This document shows positions 55,494-64,000 of a stretch of DNA of 64,000 nt, piece after piece; position 1 is the first letter of the stretch, and every line of letters begins with the position of its first letter. The translations under genes and the position numbers were made by a program. This DNA comes from Actinoplanes sp. N902-109. Its GTDB lineage: Bacteria; Actinomycetota; Actinomycetes; Mycobacteriales; Micromonosporaceae. The stretch covers positions 3,969,501 through 4,033,500 of the forward strand of contig NC_021191.1 of assembly GCF_000389965.1 (NCBI RefSeq). Reading direction: 5' to 3'. Under the pieces are notes generated by a model that saw only the letters and a list, made by a program, of their open reading frames with translations, had not been told where the DNA came from and made no database searches.

Positions 55494-58016
55494 CTAGCTC
55501 GTCCCCCCGGTGTCCAGCACGGCGGGCAGCTGGCTACGGCGGGTCACCCCGAGGACCGGGTAGGCCCGGCTGAGGTGGGTGCCGACGGTGCGGGCCGACA
55601 ACCCGAGGCGGGCGGCTATCTGCGGGTTGGTCAGCCCCTGCGCGGCCAGCGTGACGACCTGGCGCTGCTGCGGGGTCAGCCCGTCGGGGACCGGCCCGGT
55701 GCGCCGGGGCGGGTCGGCGGCGTCCAGCTCGGCCTGCGCCCGCTCGCGCCAGCCGCCCAGCCCGGCGCTGGTGAATCCGGCGCGGGCCGCGGTGAGCAGC
55801 GGGCGGGACTCGGCCGGGCGTTGCCCGCGGCGCAGCCACTGCGCGTAGTCCAGCATGGTCAGTGCCCGTTCGACAGCCCACGGGCCGCCCCCGGCCAGTG
55901 CCCGCTGGTACAGCGGAGCGGCGGCCGGGCCGGCCAGCAGCGCCCGGGCGTGCAGCCAGAGCGCGGTCACCCGGGCCGAGCCGAGCCGCCGCACCCGGGC
56001 CCCGGCGGCCTCGACGATCGGGGCCACCTCGGCGCCCCGGCCCAGCCCGGCCGCCACCCGGGCCAGGTCGGCCAGGGCCAGGTCGGAGCCGCGGTGGTGC
56101 ACCGGGCGCCCGTCCGGGTGGAAGTGCCGGCGCAGCCGGTGGAAGGCGAGATCGGGCCGGCCACGAATGCTGTCGGCCAGGCCCTGAGCGCGGTCGAGGC
56201 GCAGGGCGTACAGCGCGTGCCGGCCCGGTTGCAGCTCGTCGCGGGCCTCGCGCAGCCGGCGGTCCCGGTCGGCGTCGTCGCGCAGCACCGCGATGGCGGC
56301 CAGCGTCGCGCGGGCCGAGGCCCGGACGTCCTCGACCACGCCGACGTTGCGGTCGCGCCTGGTCACCGCGATGAGCCGGGCGGCGTACCCGGCTGCCGCG
56401 GTCAGGTCACCGGCGTCCCACTCCACGGTGACCAGCCCGGACAGCGCCAGCCCGTGGTCGGGGCTGCCGGGCCTGGCCAGGGCGAGCGAGCGGGTCAGGT
56501 GGCGGCGGGCCGCCGCGGTCTCGTGCCGGGCCAGCGCCAGCGTGCCCAGGGTCAGCGCGTCCTGGCCGGGTGAGCCGCCGGCCCGGCCGGTCGGCGCCGG
56601 ATCGGTGAGCAACGCCCGCACCCGGCCGTCCGGGTCGCCGTCCTCGACGACGGCCTGCACCCAGGCGGCGGTCACCTCGTCGGCCCCGGCCGGCAGCGCC
56701 GCCCGCACGGCGTCGCGGGACTGGTCGTCGCCGCGCAGGTAGGCCAGGCGCAGCAGGCCGGTGCCGCCATGGCCCGCGGGCCCGCCGGGCGGGGGTGACC
56801 CGGCCGCGAGCTGCCGCCCCCAGTCCGGCGCACCGGCCCGCTCGGCGCAGTGCGCGGCGCGGAGCCGGCGGTCGTGGGCGGAGCCCGGACCGGTGCTGCG
56901 CTCGGCGGCCAGGGCAAGGGCGTACGCGGCGGCACCGGGCCGGCCGGCGGCGATCAGCCCGCTCGCGGCCCGGTCGAGCAGGTCCGCGGTCGTGGCGTCG
57001 GGGGCAGGCTCGGCGCGGGCGGTGTGCCAGGCCTGCGCGGGGTGCCCGGCGGGCAGCGCCGCCACCAGCTCGCGCCGGGCCGCCCCGACCGGTGCGAAGC
57101 CGGCCCGCTCCAGCACGGCGGCCCGCATGACCGGGTGGACGAAGCGGCGTTGCCGCCCGGGGCGCAGCACCCCCTCGGCGGCCAGCGCGGACCACACGGC
57201 CGGGGCGGCGAGCGTGTCGAGCGCGGCCACGGCCGGCCGGCCCGGGGTCTCGGCAGCGACCGCGGCGAGCACCGCGGCGCGCAGCAGCACCGCGTCGAGG
57301 GTGCCGGCGGGGGCGGCCAGGGCATGCCGCAACCGGTCCGGCAGGGGCAGCTCGGTGGCCGTCGGTGCCGGGAGATCGGCGGGCAGCGCGGGCAGGGTGC
57401 GGGCGAGCTCGGTCAGCGCGAGCGGGTTGCCCGCCGCCTGGGCCAGCACCAGCCGGGCAGCGGGATGATCGTGGCCGGGCAGCGTGGCCAGCAGCCGCTC
57501 GGCGTCGGCGCGGGTGAGCCGGTCCAGCCGCACGTGCCACCGCCACGAGCTGCGCACCGGGGTGGTGGCCCCGGCCAGCACCGGCACCCCGTGCTGAGCC
57601 AGCACCACCACCCGGGAGAACTCGTCGATGCGGTCCAGGTCGTCCACGCACCACAGCCAGCGCCCGGCGTGCTCGGCCAGAGCCCCGGCCATCTCCCGTA
57701 CGCCGGCCACGCCGGCCAGCACACCAGACAATTCCGGCACCGGGGCGAGCAGCCGTTGCAACGCCGCACCCGGCAGCTGCTCGTCGCGGGGGACCGCCCC
57801 GGTGGCCAGCACGGTCAGGCCGGTGGCCCGGGCGTGCGAGCGGGCCGCCGCCGCGAGCACGGCTGAGCGGCCGGTGCCGCGGGCACCGGTGACCAGCACC
57901 GGCTCCGAGCGCCGCAGCGCCTCGGCGATCGTGGCCAGCTCCCGGTCGCGCCCGACGAGCGGCAGGCCGGGGCCGGGCCGGGTGCGGGCGGCCGGGCGTA
58001 CCAGCCGATCAGCCAT
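55494..58016 (-). CDS. LAL-type LuxR regulator with altered Walker A motif
   Basis: 840 residues. The AAA/STAND domain begins LVGRDRELATIAEAL. Its P-loop reads GARGTGRS, with Arg50 in place of the invariant lysine. Walker-B-like LWCVDDLDRIDEF is kept. A long helical, TPR-like middle follows. The C-terminal LuxR HTH is LTPQQRQVVTLAAQGLTNPQIA and LSARTVGTHLSRA. The start overlaps the end of the upstream LAL gene by eight bases. The Lys-to-Arg change predicts weak or no ATP hydrolysis, perhaps making it dependent on its partner. Confidence 0.88.
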   Translation of the reverse strand: MADRLVRPAARTRPGPGLPLVGRDRELATIAEALRRSEPVLVTGARGTGRSAVLAAAARSHARATGLTVLATGAVPRDEQLPGAALQRLLAPVPELSGVLAGVAGVREMAGALAEHAGRWLWCVDDLDRIDEFSRVVVLAQHGVPVLAGATTPVRSSWRWHVRLDRLTRADAERLLATLPGHDHPAARLVLAQAAGNPLALTELARTLPALPADLPAPTATELPLPDRLRHALAAPAGTLDAVLLRAAVLAAVAAETPGRPAVAALDTLAAPAVWSALAAEGVLRPGRQRRFVHPVMRAAVLERAGFAPVGAARRELVAALPAGHPAQAWHTARAEPAPDATTADLLDRAASGLIAAGRPGAAAYALALAAERSTGPGSAHDRRLRAAHCAERAGAPDWGRQLAAGSPPPGGPAGHGGTGLLRLAYLRGDDQSRDAVRAALPAGADEVTAAWVQAVVEDGDPDGRVRALLTDPAPTGRAGGSPGQDALTLGTLALARHETAAARRHLTRSLALARPGSPDHGLALSGLVTVEWDAGDLTAAAGYAARLIAVTRRDRNVGVVEDVRASARATLAAIAVLRDDADRDRRLREARDELQPGRHALYALRLDRAQGLADSIRGRPDLAFHRLRRHFHPDGRPVHHRGSDLALADLARVAAGLGRGAEVAPIVEAAGARVRRLGSARVTALWLHARALLAGPAAAPLYQRALAGGGPWAVERALTMLDYAQWLRRGQRPAESRPLLTAARAGFTSAGLGGWRERAQAELDAADPPRRTGPVPDGLTPQQRQVVTLAAQGLTNPQIAARLGLSARTVGTHLSRAYPVLGVTRRSQLPAVLDTGGTS

Positions 58017-60669
58017 CGCGGTGCCCCGGTGGCTTGCGGCCCGGGCCGGCGAGCAGCTCGCCGAGCTGGGTCCTGTTCCGCACGCCCAGCTGCGGGAAGA
58101 TGCGGTACAAGTGAGAGCCGATGGTGCGCGGTGACAGGAACAGCCGCTCGCCGATCTCGCGGTTGCTCAGCCCGGCTGCGGCCAGCCGCACGATCTGTTC
58201 CTGCTGCGCGCTGAGCCCGCCGAGCGGGTCGGCCTCCGGCGTGCCGATGCGCAGCTCGGCCTTGACCCGGGCGGCCCAGGCCGCGGCGCCCAGCCGCTCG
58301 AACGTGTCGAGCGCGTCCAGCAGCGTGTCGCGGGCCGGGCGCGGCTGCTGGGCCCGGCGTTGCCGGGCGGCCAGCTCGACGGCGAGCACCGCGCGTTCGA
58401 ATGGCCAGCGCCGGGCTTGCGGAGCGGCAACGAGCGGGCCGAGCGCGTCGGCCACGCCTGCCGGGTCACCGGCGAGCAGCGCCTCGGCCGCGGCCAGCCG
58501 CAGCCGGCGCCGGGCCGGCAGCCAGCGGCCGTCGTACCAGGACCGCAGTTCCGCGACCGCGGCGACGGGTGCGGGCCGCCCGGCGGCCAGCTCCGCCGCG
58601 ACCAGGTCGGGCAGCGCCAGGACCCGGGCGTCGTGCGGCACCGCGACGGCCGTGGCGAGATCGTGACGGGCCTGCTCGTGATCGCCCCGGGCCAGCGCTG
58701 CCACGCCGCGCGCCCACGCCGTGCGCAGCACGAACAACGGCACGCCGGTCCACCGGTCGGTGCGCGCGAGCAGCTCGCGGGCGGCGCCCTCGCGGCCCCG
58801 GCCGTACGCCACCACGGCGAGCTGGACGTCGGTGCCGAACCGCACCAGGGTCGCCTCCGCCGCGACCGGCGAGGACAGCAGCGGCACCATCCAGCGTTCC
58901 GCCTCGACCCAGCGCCCGGCGTCGACCAGTGCCCACCCGGCGGCGCCCGGCGCGGTCAGGAAGACCCCGGCCGCCCGGCCCTCGGACACCGCCTGCACGG
59001 CCGGGGCGAGCAACGTCGTCGCGTGCTCCGGCTCGTCGATGAGCACGGCTGCGGCCCCGGCCCCGGCGGCGCGGACGAGATCCTGCGGGTCCCCGGGGGT
59101 GGCGCCGGGCTGGGCCAGCACGGCCTCCCGTACCCGCTCGTCGGGGCGCACCGCGGCCAGCGAGAACAGATTGATCGGCAGCAGCGGCGTCGCCGCGGTG
59201 GCGGCCCGCACGGCGGCGTGCAGCGGGCCGTCGCCCAGCAGGAAGACCGGCAGACCGGCGGTGCCGACCAGGTGGTTGGCCGAGCTGCGCGGGCTGATCC
59301 GGCCGGCGAGCAGCTCGGCGGCCTCGTGCACCCAGCCGCGCATGGTGCGGGTCCACGCCGACAGGGCGGTCATCCGGATGTCGAGCGCGGGCTCGGCGGC
59401 CCGGTCGTAGCCGGCGGCGGCCCGGTCGAGCAGCTCACCGGCCCAGCGCACCCGGCCCACCGCGGCGGCCCGTTCCGCGGCCTCCAGCAGCACCTCGCTG
59501 CGCCGGTCGGGTGTTACCAGGTCGTGGGCGTGCTCCAGCAGCGTCACGGCGGTCACCACGCCCGCGCCGTCCAGCTGCCGGGCCGCGTCGACCAGCGCGC
59601 CGGCCAGCTCCGGGTCCGGGCTGTCGGCCGCGGCGGCGCGGTGCCGCAGCCGGCGCAGCGGGTCCGTGGCGGCCCCGGCCAGCGTGCGGTGGGCGGCCCG
59701 GGCGGCCTGCGGCCCCGCGGTCCGCAGCACGGCGTACTCCACCAGCGGATGCCGGAAGTGCACGGTGGCGTCGGTGATCCTGATCAGCCCGGCGTCCTCG
59801 GCCGGCTGCCAGTCCCGCAGCGGCGTGCCCGGCAGCGCCGCCAGGTCTCGCTCGCCCGCGGCGGCCAGCGTGAGCGCCCGCAGCGTGCCGGCCGGCAGCC
59901 CGCGCACCCGGCGGGCGAAGACCTCGGACACCCCGGCCGGGGTGTCGCTGCCCGCGGCGTACTCGTGCAGGGCGAGCGGGTTGCCCGCGGCCCGGCGCAG
60001 CACCTCCAGCCGGGCCGACCCGGCCGGTGCGGTGGGCAGCAGGTCGAGCAGGCGTTGCGACTCGAGCTCGGTCAGCGGCGGCACCACGACCGGGGCGATC
60101 AGCTCGGCCAGCTCGACCGGGACCCGCTCGGTGCGGCAGGCGAACAGCGCCACCACCGGCAGCTGCCCCCAGGACAGCACCGAGGCCAGGGTGAGCAGCA
60201 GGTCGAAGCTGGCCGCGTCGGCCCGGTCCACGTCGTCGACGATCAGGGCCACCGGCCGGTCACCGGCCAGCGCGCCGACGGCCGAGCAGACGCTCAGCCG
60301 CAGCGCCAGCAAATCGGCCGGCTCCCCGTGGGTCAGCGCGGAACGCAATGCCCGGCTCTGGGCCTCGGGCAGCCCGTCCGGTGCGGTGCTGCCCAGCAGG
60401 GCGCGCAGCAGGGCGTAGGGCCGGTCCTGGCCGTCGCCGGTGGCGTGCAGCACCGGGTGCCCGAGCTCGGCCGCTCCCGCCGTGAACCGCTCCACCAGGC
60501 TGGTCTTGCCGATGCCGGCCGGACCGGTGAGCAGCAGCGCGCCCGTCGGCACCGCGGGGTCGAGCAGGCCGGTCAGCGTGGCCCACACCGAGCCACGGCC
60601 GATCAAGCCGGGTGCATCCCGTACGCCGTCCAACAGTCCCCCCACCAGCTGGTGTGCCGAAGCGTCCAT
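58009..60669 (-). CDS. LAL-type LuxR regulator (AAA ATPase plus LuxR HTH)
   Basis: 886 residues from ATG 60669. Walker A is intact (LTGPAGIGKTSLVERF) and Walker B is ALIVDDVDRADA. The middle is helical. The C-terminal HTH reads LSAQQEQIVRLAAAGLSNREIG and LSPRTIGSHLYRIFPQLG. LAL regulators are large ATP-dependent activators often tied to secondary metabolism or sugar use. It is coupled to the second LAL gene, and the two look like a tandem duplication. The start is uncertain: ATG 60723 would add 18 residues and overlap the P450 promoter; neither has a good ribosome binding site. Confidence 0.88.
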   Translation of the reverse strand: MDASAHQLVGGLLDGVRDAPGLIGRGSVWATLTGLLDPAVPTGALLLTGPAGIGKTSLVERFTAGAAELGHPVLHATGDGQDRPYALLRALLGSTAPDGLPEAQSRALRSALTHGEPADLLALRLSVCSAVGALAGDRPVALIVDDVDRADAASFDLLLTLASVLSWGQLPVVALFACRTERVPVELAELIAPVVVPPLTELESQRLLDLLPTAPAGSARLEVLRRAAGNPLALHEYAAGSDTPAGVSEVFARRVRGLPAGTLRALTLAAAGERDLAALPGTPLRDWQPAEDAGLIRITDATVHFRHPLVEYAVLRTAGPQAARAAHRTLAGAATDPLRRLRHRAAAADSPDPELAGALVDAARQLDGAGVVTAVTLLEHAHDLVTPDRRSEVLLEAAERAAAVGRVRWAGELLDRAAAGYDRAAEPALDIRMTALSAWTRTMRGWVHEAAELLAGRISPRSSANHLVGTAGLPVFLLGDGPLHAAVRAATAATPLLPINLFSLAAVRPDERVREAVLAQPGATPGDPQDLVRAAGAGAAAVLIDEPEHATTLLAPAVQAVSEGRAAGVFLTAPGAAGWALVDAGRWVEAERWMVPLLSSPVAAEATLVRFGTDVQLAVVAYGRGREGAARELLARTDRWTGVPLFVLRTAWARGVAALARGDHEQARHDLATAVAVPHDARVLALPDLVAAELAAGRPAPVAAVAELRSWYDGRWLPARRRLRLAAAEALLAGDPAGVADALGPLVAAPQARRWPFERAVLAVELAARQRRAQQPRPARDTLLDALDTFERLGAAAWAARVKAELRIGTPEADPLGGLSAQQEQIVRLAAAGLSNREIGERLFLSPRTIGSHLYRIFPQLGVRNRTQLGELLAGPGRKPPGHRDG

Positions 60670-60778
60670 CCTCGCCCGGCAGCCACCGGCGCGCCCACTG
60701 ATCTTGATCACTCGCCGGGGCATGGTTGCCCGGGCCGGTAGGTATGGTCCATTGTCGATGGCTGAGGGGAGCCGCCAC

Positions 60779-62008
60779 GTGATCAGTGAACTCGCCGCCG
60801 GCTACGACCCGCTCGGGGTGCACGCCGAGGACCCGTACCCGTTCTATGCCGAGGCCCGGCGCCGCGAGCCGGTCTTCTGGTCGCCGCGGGCGGACGCCTG
60901 GGTGGTGACCCGGTCCGGCGACGTCGAGACCGTGCTCAAGGATCCGGCGGGGTTCTCGTCGGTCAACAGCCTGCGGCCGATCCGGCCGCTGTTCCCGGCA
61001 ACCGTGGCCGTGCTGGCCGAGGGTGGGCCGCCGGCGCCGGACCATGTCACCTCCGACGGCGCGGTGCACCGCCGGTTGCGGCAGCCGTACGCGCGGCATC
61101 TGACCGCGCCGGGGCGGATCAAGGCGATGGAACCCGAGATCCGGCGGCGGGCGGACGCGCTGGTGGCCGCGTTCGCCGCCGGTGGCAGCGCCGATCTGGT
61201 GGCGCGGTTCGCCAAGCCGCTGCCGTTGCAGACCGCCGTCGCGCTGTTCGGTTTCGACCCGGCGGACACCGCAACGGTCAGGGAGGGCAGCGAGGCGGCG
61301 TTCCGGCTGGGCAGCGTCGATCTCGGCGAGGCGGAGGAGGTGGCTGCGGCGCGCAGCCTGCTCGCGTTCAAGCGGCTGGTGCTCGGCTATGTCCGGCAGC
61401 GCCGCGCGACCCCGACGGGCGACCTGATCAGCGACGTGGTCGCCGCGCTGGCCGACGGCGACGGCCCGCTGACCGGCGACCGGGAGGCGGCCCTGGTCAC
61501 CACGCTGACCAGCACGTTCGGCGCCGGGCACATCACCACCGCCGACCTGATCGGCACCGCGCTCAAGCTGCTGGCCGGGCACCCGGAGCAATGGGAGCTG
61601 CTGGTGCGGCACCCCGGGCTGATCCCCGCCGCGGTCGAGGAGGTGCTGCGGTTCGAGGCGCCGATCCCGACGATGTTCCGGCGCACCACCCGGGCCGTCG
61701 TGCTCTCCGGGGTGGAGATCCCCGCGGGTGCCGACGTGCTGGTGGTGTTCGCCTCGGCCAACCGGGACGAGGAGCGGGCCGCCGACGCCGACCGGTTCGA
61801 CATCACCCGCCGGCCGGGGCGGCACTTCGCCTTCGGTGCGGGCGTGCACACCTGCGTCGGCGCGGCACCGGCGCGCGCCCAGGCCCGCATCGCCCTGCAG
61901 GTGCTGGCGGAGCGGTTGCCCGGGTTGCGTCCCGTGCCGGGCCGGGAGGTGCCGGTCCGCCGCTCGATCACCATCCGGGGCCCGCTCGCCCTCGAACTGG
62001 CCTGGTGA
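60779..62008 (+). CDS. Cytochrome P450
   Basis: 409 residues from GTG 60779, preferred because GGGGAG lies seven to eight bases upstream; ATG 60758 would add seven residues. Motifs: I-helix FGAGHITTADL (AGxxTT oxygen-activation site), K-helix EEVLRFEAP (ExxR), and heme loop FAFGAGVHTCVG with Cys359 as the thiolate ligand. A soluble class I bacterial P450 that needs a ferredoxin and reductase, neither encoded here. It is divergent from the LAL pair, which may control it. The TATGGT at 60743-60748 is a possible -10. Confidence 0.9.
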   Translation: MISELAAGYDPLGVHAEDPYPFYAEARRREPVFWSPRADAWVVTRSGDVETVLKDPAGFSSVNSLRPIRPLFPATVAVLAEGGPPAPDHVTSDGAVHRRLRQPYARHLTAPGRIKAMEPEIRRRADALVAAFAAGGSADLVARFAKPLPLQTAVALFGFDPADTATVREGSEAAFRLGSVDLGEAEEVAAARSLLAFKRLVLGYVRQRRATPTGDLISDVVAALADGDGPLTGDREAALVTTLTSTFGAGHITTADLIGTALKLLAGHPEQWELLVRHPGLIPAAVEEVLRFEAPIPTMFRRTTRAVVLSGVEIPAGADVLVVFASANRDEERAADADRFDITRRPGRHFAFGAGVHTCVGAAPARAQARIALQVLAERLPGLRPVPGREVPVRRSITIRGPLALELAW

Positions 62009-62059
62009 ATATCCACTGAGGACTTCACGGATCGAGCGGGATGGGTTTGACTGGATCTC

Positions 62060-63142
62060 GTGAGGAGAGCACTCGCCACCTTTGCCGCGATCACCACGGT
62101 TGCCACGCTCACCGCGTGTGTCAGCAACGACGAGACCGCCACGCCAGCACCGTCGGCCGGGGCCAGTGCGGGTGCCGGTGCGGGCACCCTGCCGGCCGGG
62201 GAACCGGACGTGAACGGCGACGGCAAGGTGGTCATCGGGGTGCTCAGCCCCGGCGACATCAACGACAACGGCTACTACGAGAGCTTCGTGGTCAAGGCCG
62301 AGGCCTTCGCCAGGAGCAAGGGCTGGACAGTCATCAAGCGCGGCAGCGTGCCGGTCACCGAGGCGCTCACCGCGGCGCGGGCGCTGTGCCAGCAAAAGGT
62401 CGACCTGGTCGCCATCGGTGCCGCCGAACTCAAGGACGCGATCCCGGCCGCCGGGGAAGCCGTCTGCGAGAAGACCGCGTGGTACGTGCCGTCGTCGGCC
62501 AACATCGCGCAGACCCCGAGGATCATGCTGTCCAGCGACGACCCCCGGCAGTCGCTGCTGGCCGCCGGTTACGCGGCCGGGCTGCTCATGTACGCCCGCG
62601 GCAGCACGAAGGCCGGCTTCGTCACCGGTCCGGAGGCCGACTTCACCAAGGTGGGCTCGGCGGCGTTCCTGGCCGGGATCCGCGAGGTCCTGCCCGCCGC
62701 GACGCTGGTGACCACGTACACCGGGGACTTCGACGACTCCGGCAAGGCCCGCGAGGCCACCCAGGCCCAGCTCAGCCAGGGGGTCGGGGCGGTGTACCCG
62801 TACCTGGGCGGGGCGACCGACGCGGCCACCGCGCTGGCCAACACCAAGAAGGTCGTCACGCTCACCCCGGGCACCGACCGGTGCGCCTCGACCAGCCCGG
62901 CGTTCGACATCTCGGTGCTGTTCGACCCCGGTGACTACTTCGCCGCGGCGTTGCAGCTGTACGCGGCCGGGCAGCTGCGCATGGGCGTGACCCGTACCTG
63001 GCAGCTGGGCCGGGACCCGTACCCGACGGTCAAGCTCTGCCGCGGCACGGCCGAGCAGAAGGCCAAGCTCGCGGCCTTCATCGCCGCGATCGGCAGCGGC
63101 AAGATCGACCCGGCTTCCGAGGTGCGCAGGCTTGGCTCCTGA
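62060..63142 (+). CDS. BMP-family substrate-binding lipoprotein of an ABC importer
   Basis: 360 residues from GTG 62060. Signal peptide with lipobox LTAC, then a Ser/Ala/Gly linker and the two-lobed BMP fold: VVIGVLSPGDINDNGYYESFV, LVAIGAAELKDAI, GYAAGLLMY, KAGFVTGPEADFTKVG, GVGAVYPYLGGAT. BMP proteins deliver nucleosides or similar compounds to an ABC transporter. The ATPase gene starts inside its last codons, so this is one operon. The ribosome binding site is weak. Confidence 0.9.
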   Translation: MRRALATFAAITTVATLTACVSNDETATPAPSAGASAGAGAGTLPAGEPDVNGDGKVVIGVLSPGDINDNGYYESFVVKAEAFARSKGWTVIKRGSVPVTEALTAARALCQQKVDLVAIGAAELKDAIPAAGEAVCEKTAWYVPSSANIAQTPRIMLSSDDPRQSLLAAGYAAGLLMYARGSTKAGFVTGPEADFTKVGSAAFLAGIREVLPAATLVTTYTGDFDDSGKAREATQAQLSQGVGAVYPYLGGATDAATALANTKKVVTLTPGTDRCASTSPAFDISVLFDPGDYFAAALQLYAAGQLRMGVTRTWQLGRDPYPTVKLCRGTAEQKAKLAAFIAAIGSGKIDPASEVRRLGS

Positions 63143-64000
63143 GCCCGCCCTGCGGCTGCGGGGCATCAGCAAACGGTACGGGACAGTGGCCGCCTGCGAC
63201 GCCGTGGACCTCACCGTCCAGCGCGGCGAGATCCACGGCCTGCTCGGCGAGAACGGCGCCGGCAAGTCCACGCTGATGCGCATCCTGTTCGGGCTGGAGA
63301 CCCGCGACGCCGGCACCATCGAGCGCGACGGCCGGCCGGTCGAGGTGACCGGTCCGCGGGCCGCGGCGGTGCTCGGACTGGGCATGGTGCACCAGCACTT
63401 CAGCCTGATCGAGCCGCTGACCGTCTGGGAGAACGTGGTGCTCGGCGACACCGGCCGGGTCCGGCGCTCCGCGGCGATCGCGGAGGTCGCCGCGGTAGGT
63501 GCGCGCTACGGCCTGGCCATCGACCCACGGTCGCCGGTCGCCGCCCTGTCGGCCGGTGAACGCCAGCGTGTCGAGCTGCTCAAATGCCTGCGCCGCGACC
63601 CGGCCGTACTGATCCTCGACGAACCGACCTCGGTGCTGACCAGCGCCGAGTCGGCCGAGCTGTTCGCGGTGCTTCGCCGGGCGGTGGCCGCCGAGCACCG
63701 CGCGGTCGTGCTGATCAGCCACAAGCTCGCCGAGATCACCGCGGCCACCGACCGGGTCACCGTGCTGCGGTGCGGCCGGGTGGTGTTCCGCAGCGCCACC
63801 CGCGACACCGGCGAGGCCGAGCTGGCCCGGCAGATGGTCGGCCGTGAGGTGGCGCTGGACGCCGCGGTCGGGCTGCTGCCGGCCGCCTCCGCTGCCGCAG
63901 CCCCCGCCGGTGCCGTCGCTGCCTCGGGCGCCCCCGCGTTGCGGATCAGCGGGGTGACCGTCCGGCCCACGCTCGACGGGCTCGACCTCACCGTGCGGCC
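63132..64000 (+). CDS. ABC importer ATPase, BMP/nucleoside type, cut by the window end
   Basis: Open from TTG 63132, which overlaps the BMP stop by 11 bases and has GAGG nine bases upstream. First ATPase domain: Walker A GENGAGKST, Q-loop MVHQHFSL, signature LSAGERQRVELLK, Walker B LILDEPTSVLT and the H-loop ISHK. After an Ala-rich linker a second domain begins (PALRISGVTVRP) and runs off the window. Such duplicated ATPases of about 500 residues drive BMP-linked nucleoside uptake, with two permease genes usually following. Confidence 0.9.
   Translation, partial: MAPEPALRLRGISKRYGTVAACDAVDLTVQRGEIHGLLGENGAGKSTLMRILFGLETRDAGTIERDGRPVEVTGPRAAAVLGLGMVHQHFSLIEPLTVWENVVLGDTGRVRRSAAIAEVAAVGARYGLAIDPRSPVAALSAGERQRVELLKCLRRDPAVLILDEPTSVLTSAESAELFAVLRRAVAAEHRAVVLISHKLAEITAATDRVTVLRCGRVVFRSATRDTGEAELARQMVGREVALDAAVGLLPAASAAAAPAGAVAASGAPALRISGVTVRPTLDGLDLTVR

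Noticed and set aside
60260..63451. 1063-codon minus-strand open frame opposite the P450 and BMP genes
   Set aside because: P450, BMP and ABC motifs are all on the plus strand; the opposite frame shows no family signature.

Overview
The window is very GC-rich, uses GTG and TTG starts freely, and is dense with features typical of mycelial Actinobacteria: SARP/NB-ARC-like and LAL regulators, partner-switching anti-sigma modules, CBM2 cellulase and many TetR/LysR/two-component regulators. The style fits Micromonosporaceae (Actinoplanes-like). That placement is inference; there is no rRNA or other phylogenetic marker here.

Layout. 1-640: 3' end of a short-chain dehydrogenase. 678-12431: one giant gene for a secreted, probably wall-anchored protein made of a six-bladed NHL propeller, about 36 FnIII domains and an MPKTG sorting tail. 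12.7-17 kb: a sugar-porter MFS transporter, a quinone oxidoreductase divergent from a GlxA/AraC regulator, and a LysR regulator. 17.1-20.9 kb: a three-gene molybdenum hydroxylase operon (2Fe-2S, FAD/4Fe-4S and Mo subunits, PaoABC type) divergent from the LysR gene. 21-23.4 kb: a PAS/SpoIIE phosphatase facing an STAS/RsbW-like pair, a near-complete partner-switching set without its sigma factor. 23.9-30.6 kb: a CrtU-like FAD enzyme, a HIT-like protein, a frameshifted metallo-beta-lactamase remnant, a small membrane protein, a DUF4097-like lipoprotein, an esterase/TetR divergent pair with a duplicated operator, and a serine hydrolase. 30.7-35.2 kb: a frameshifted response regulator plus histidine kinase, a LysR fragment, a LuxR-type regulator, an STAS-like protein and a TetR gene. 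35.3-41.1 kb: a TetR-controlled epimerase-family gene, a secreted TAP-family hydrolase, a secreted cupin and an XRE/NB-ARC/TPR regulator.

41.4-53.7 kb is rich in exported proteins: CBM2-GH5 cellulase, L,D-transpeptidase, NodB deacetylase, an RCC1-repeat protein under a CebR-like operator, a jelly-roll protein and an M6 protease with a frameshift. A two-component system, an alcohol dehydrogenase and a maltokinase-cap protein lie among them. 53.7-64 kb holds two alpha/beta hydrolases in an operon, two overlapping LAL regulators (one with an altered Walker A), a cytochrome P450, and the start of a BMP-type ABC uptake system that runs off the window.

Three genes (26.1-26.5, 30.7-31.3 and 51.7-53.7 kb) each need a one-base shift to restore the family's reading frame. 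Either the assembly has residual indels in GC runs or these are real pseudogenes. Many unlinked genes show a TANNNT-like hexamer 6-7 bases before the start codon, the pattern of leaderless transcription. All assignments come from reading motifs; no database search was run.
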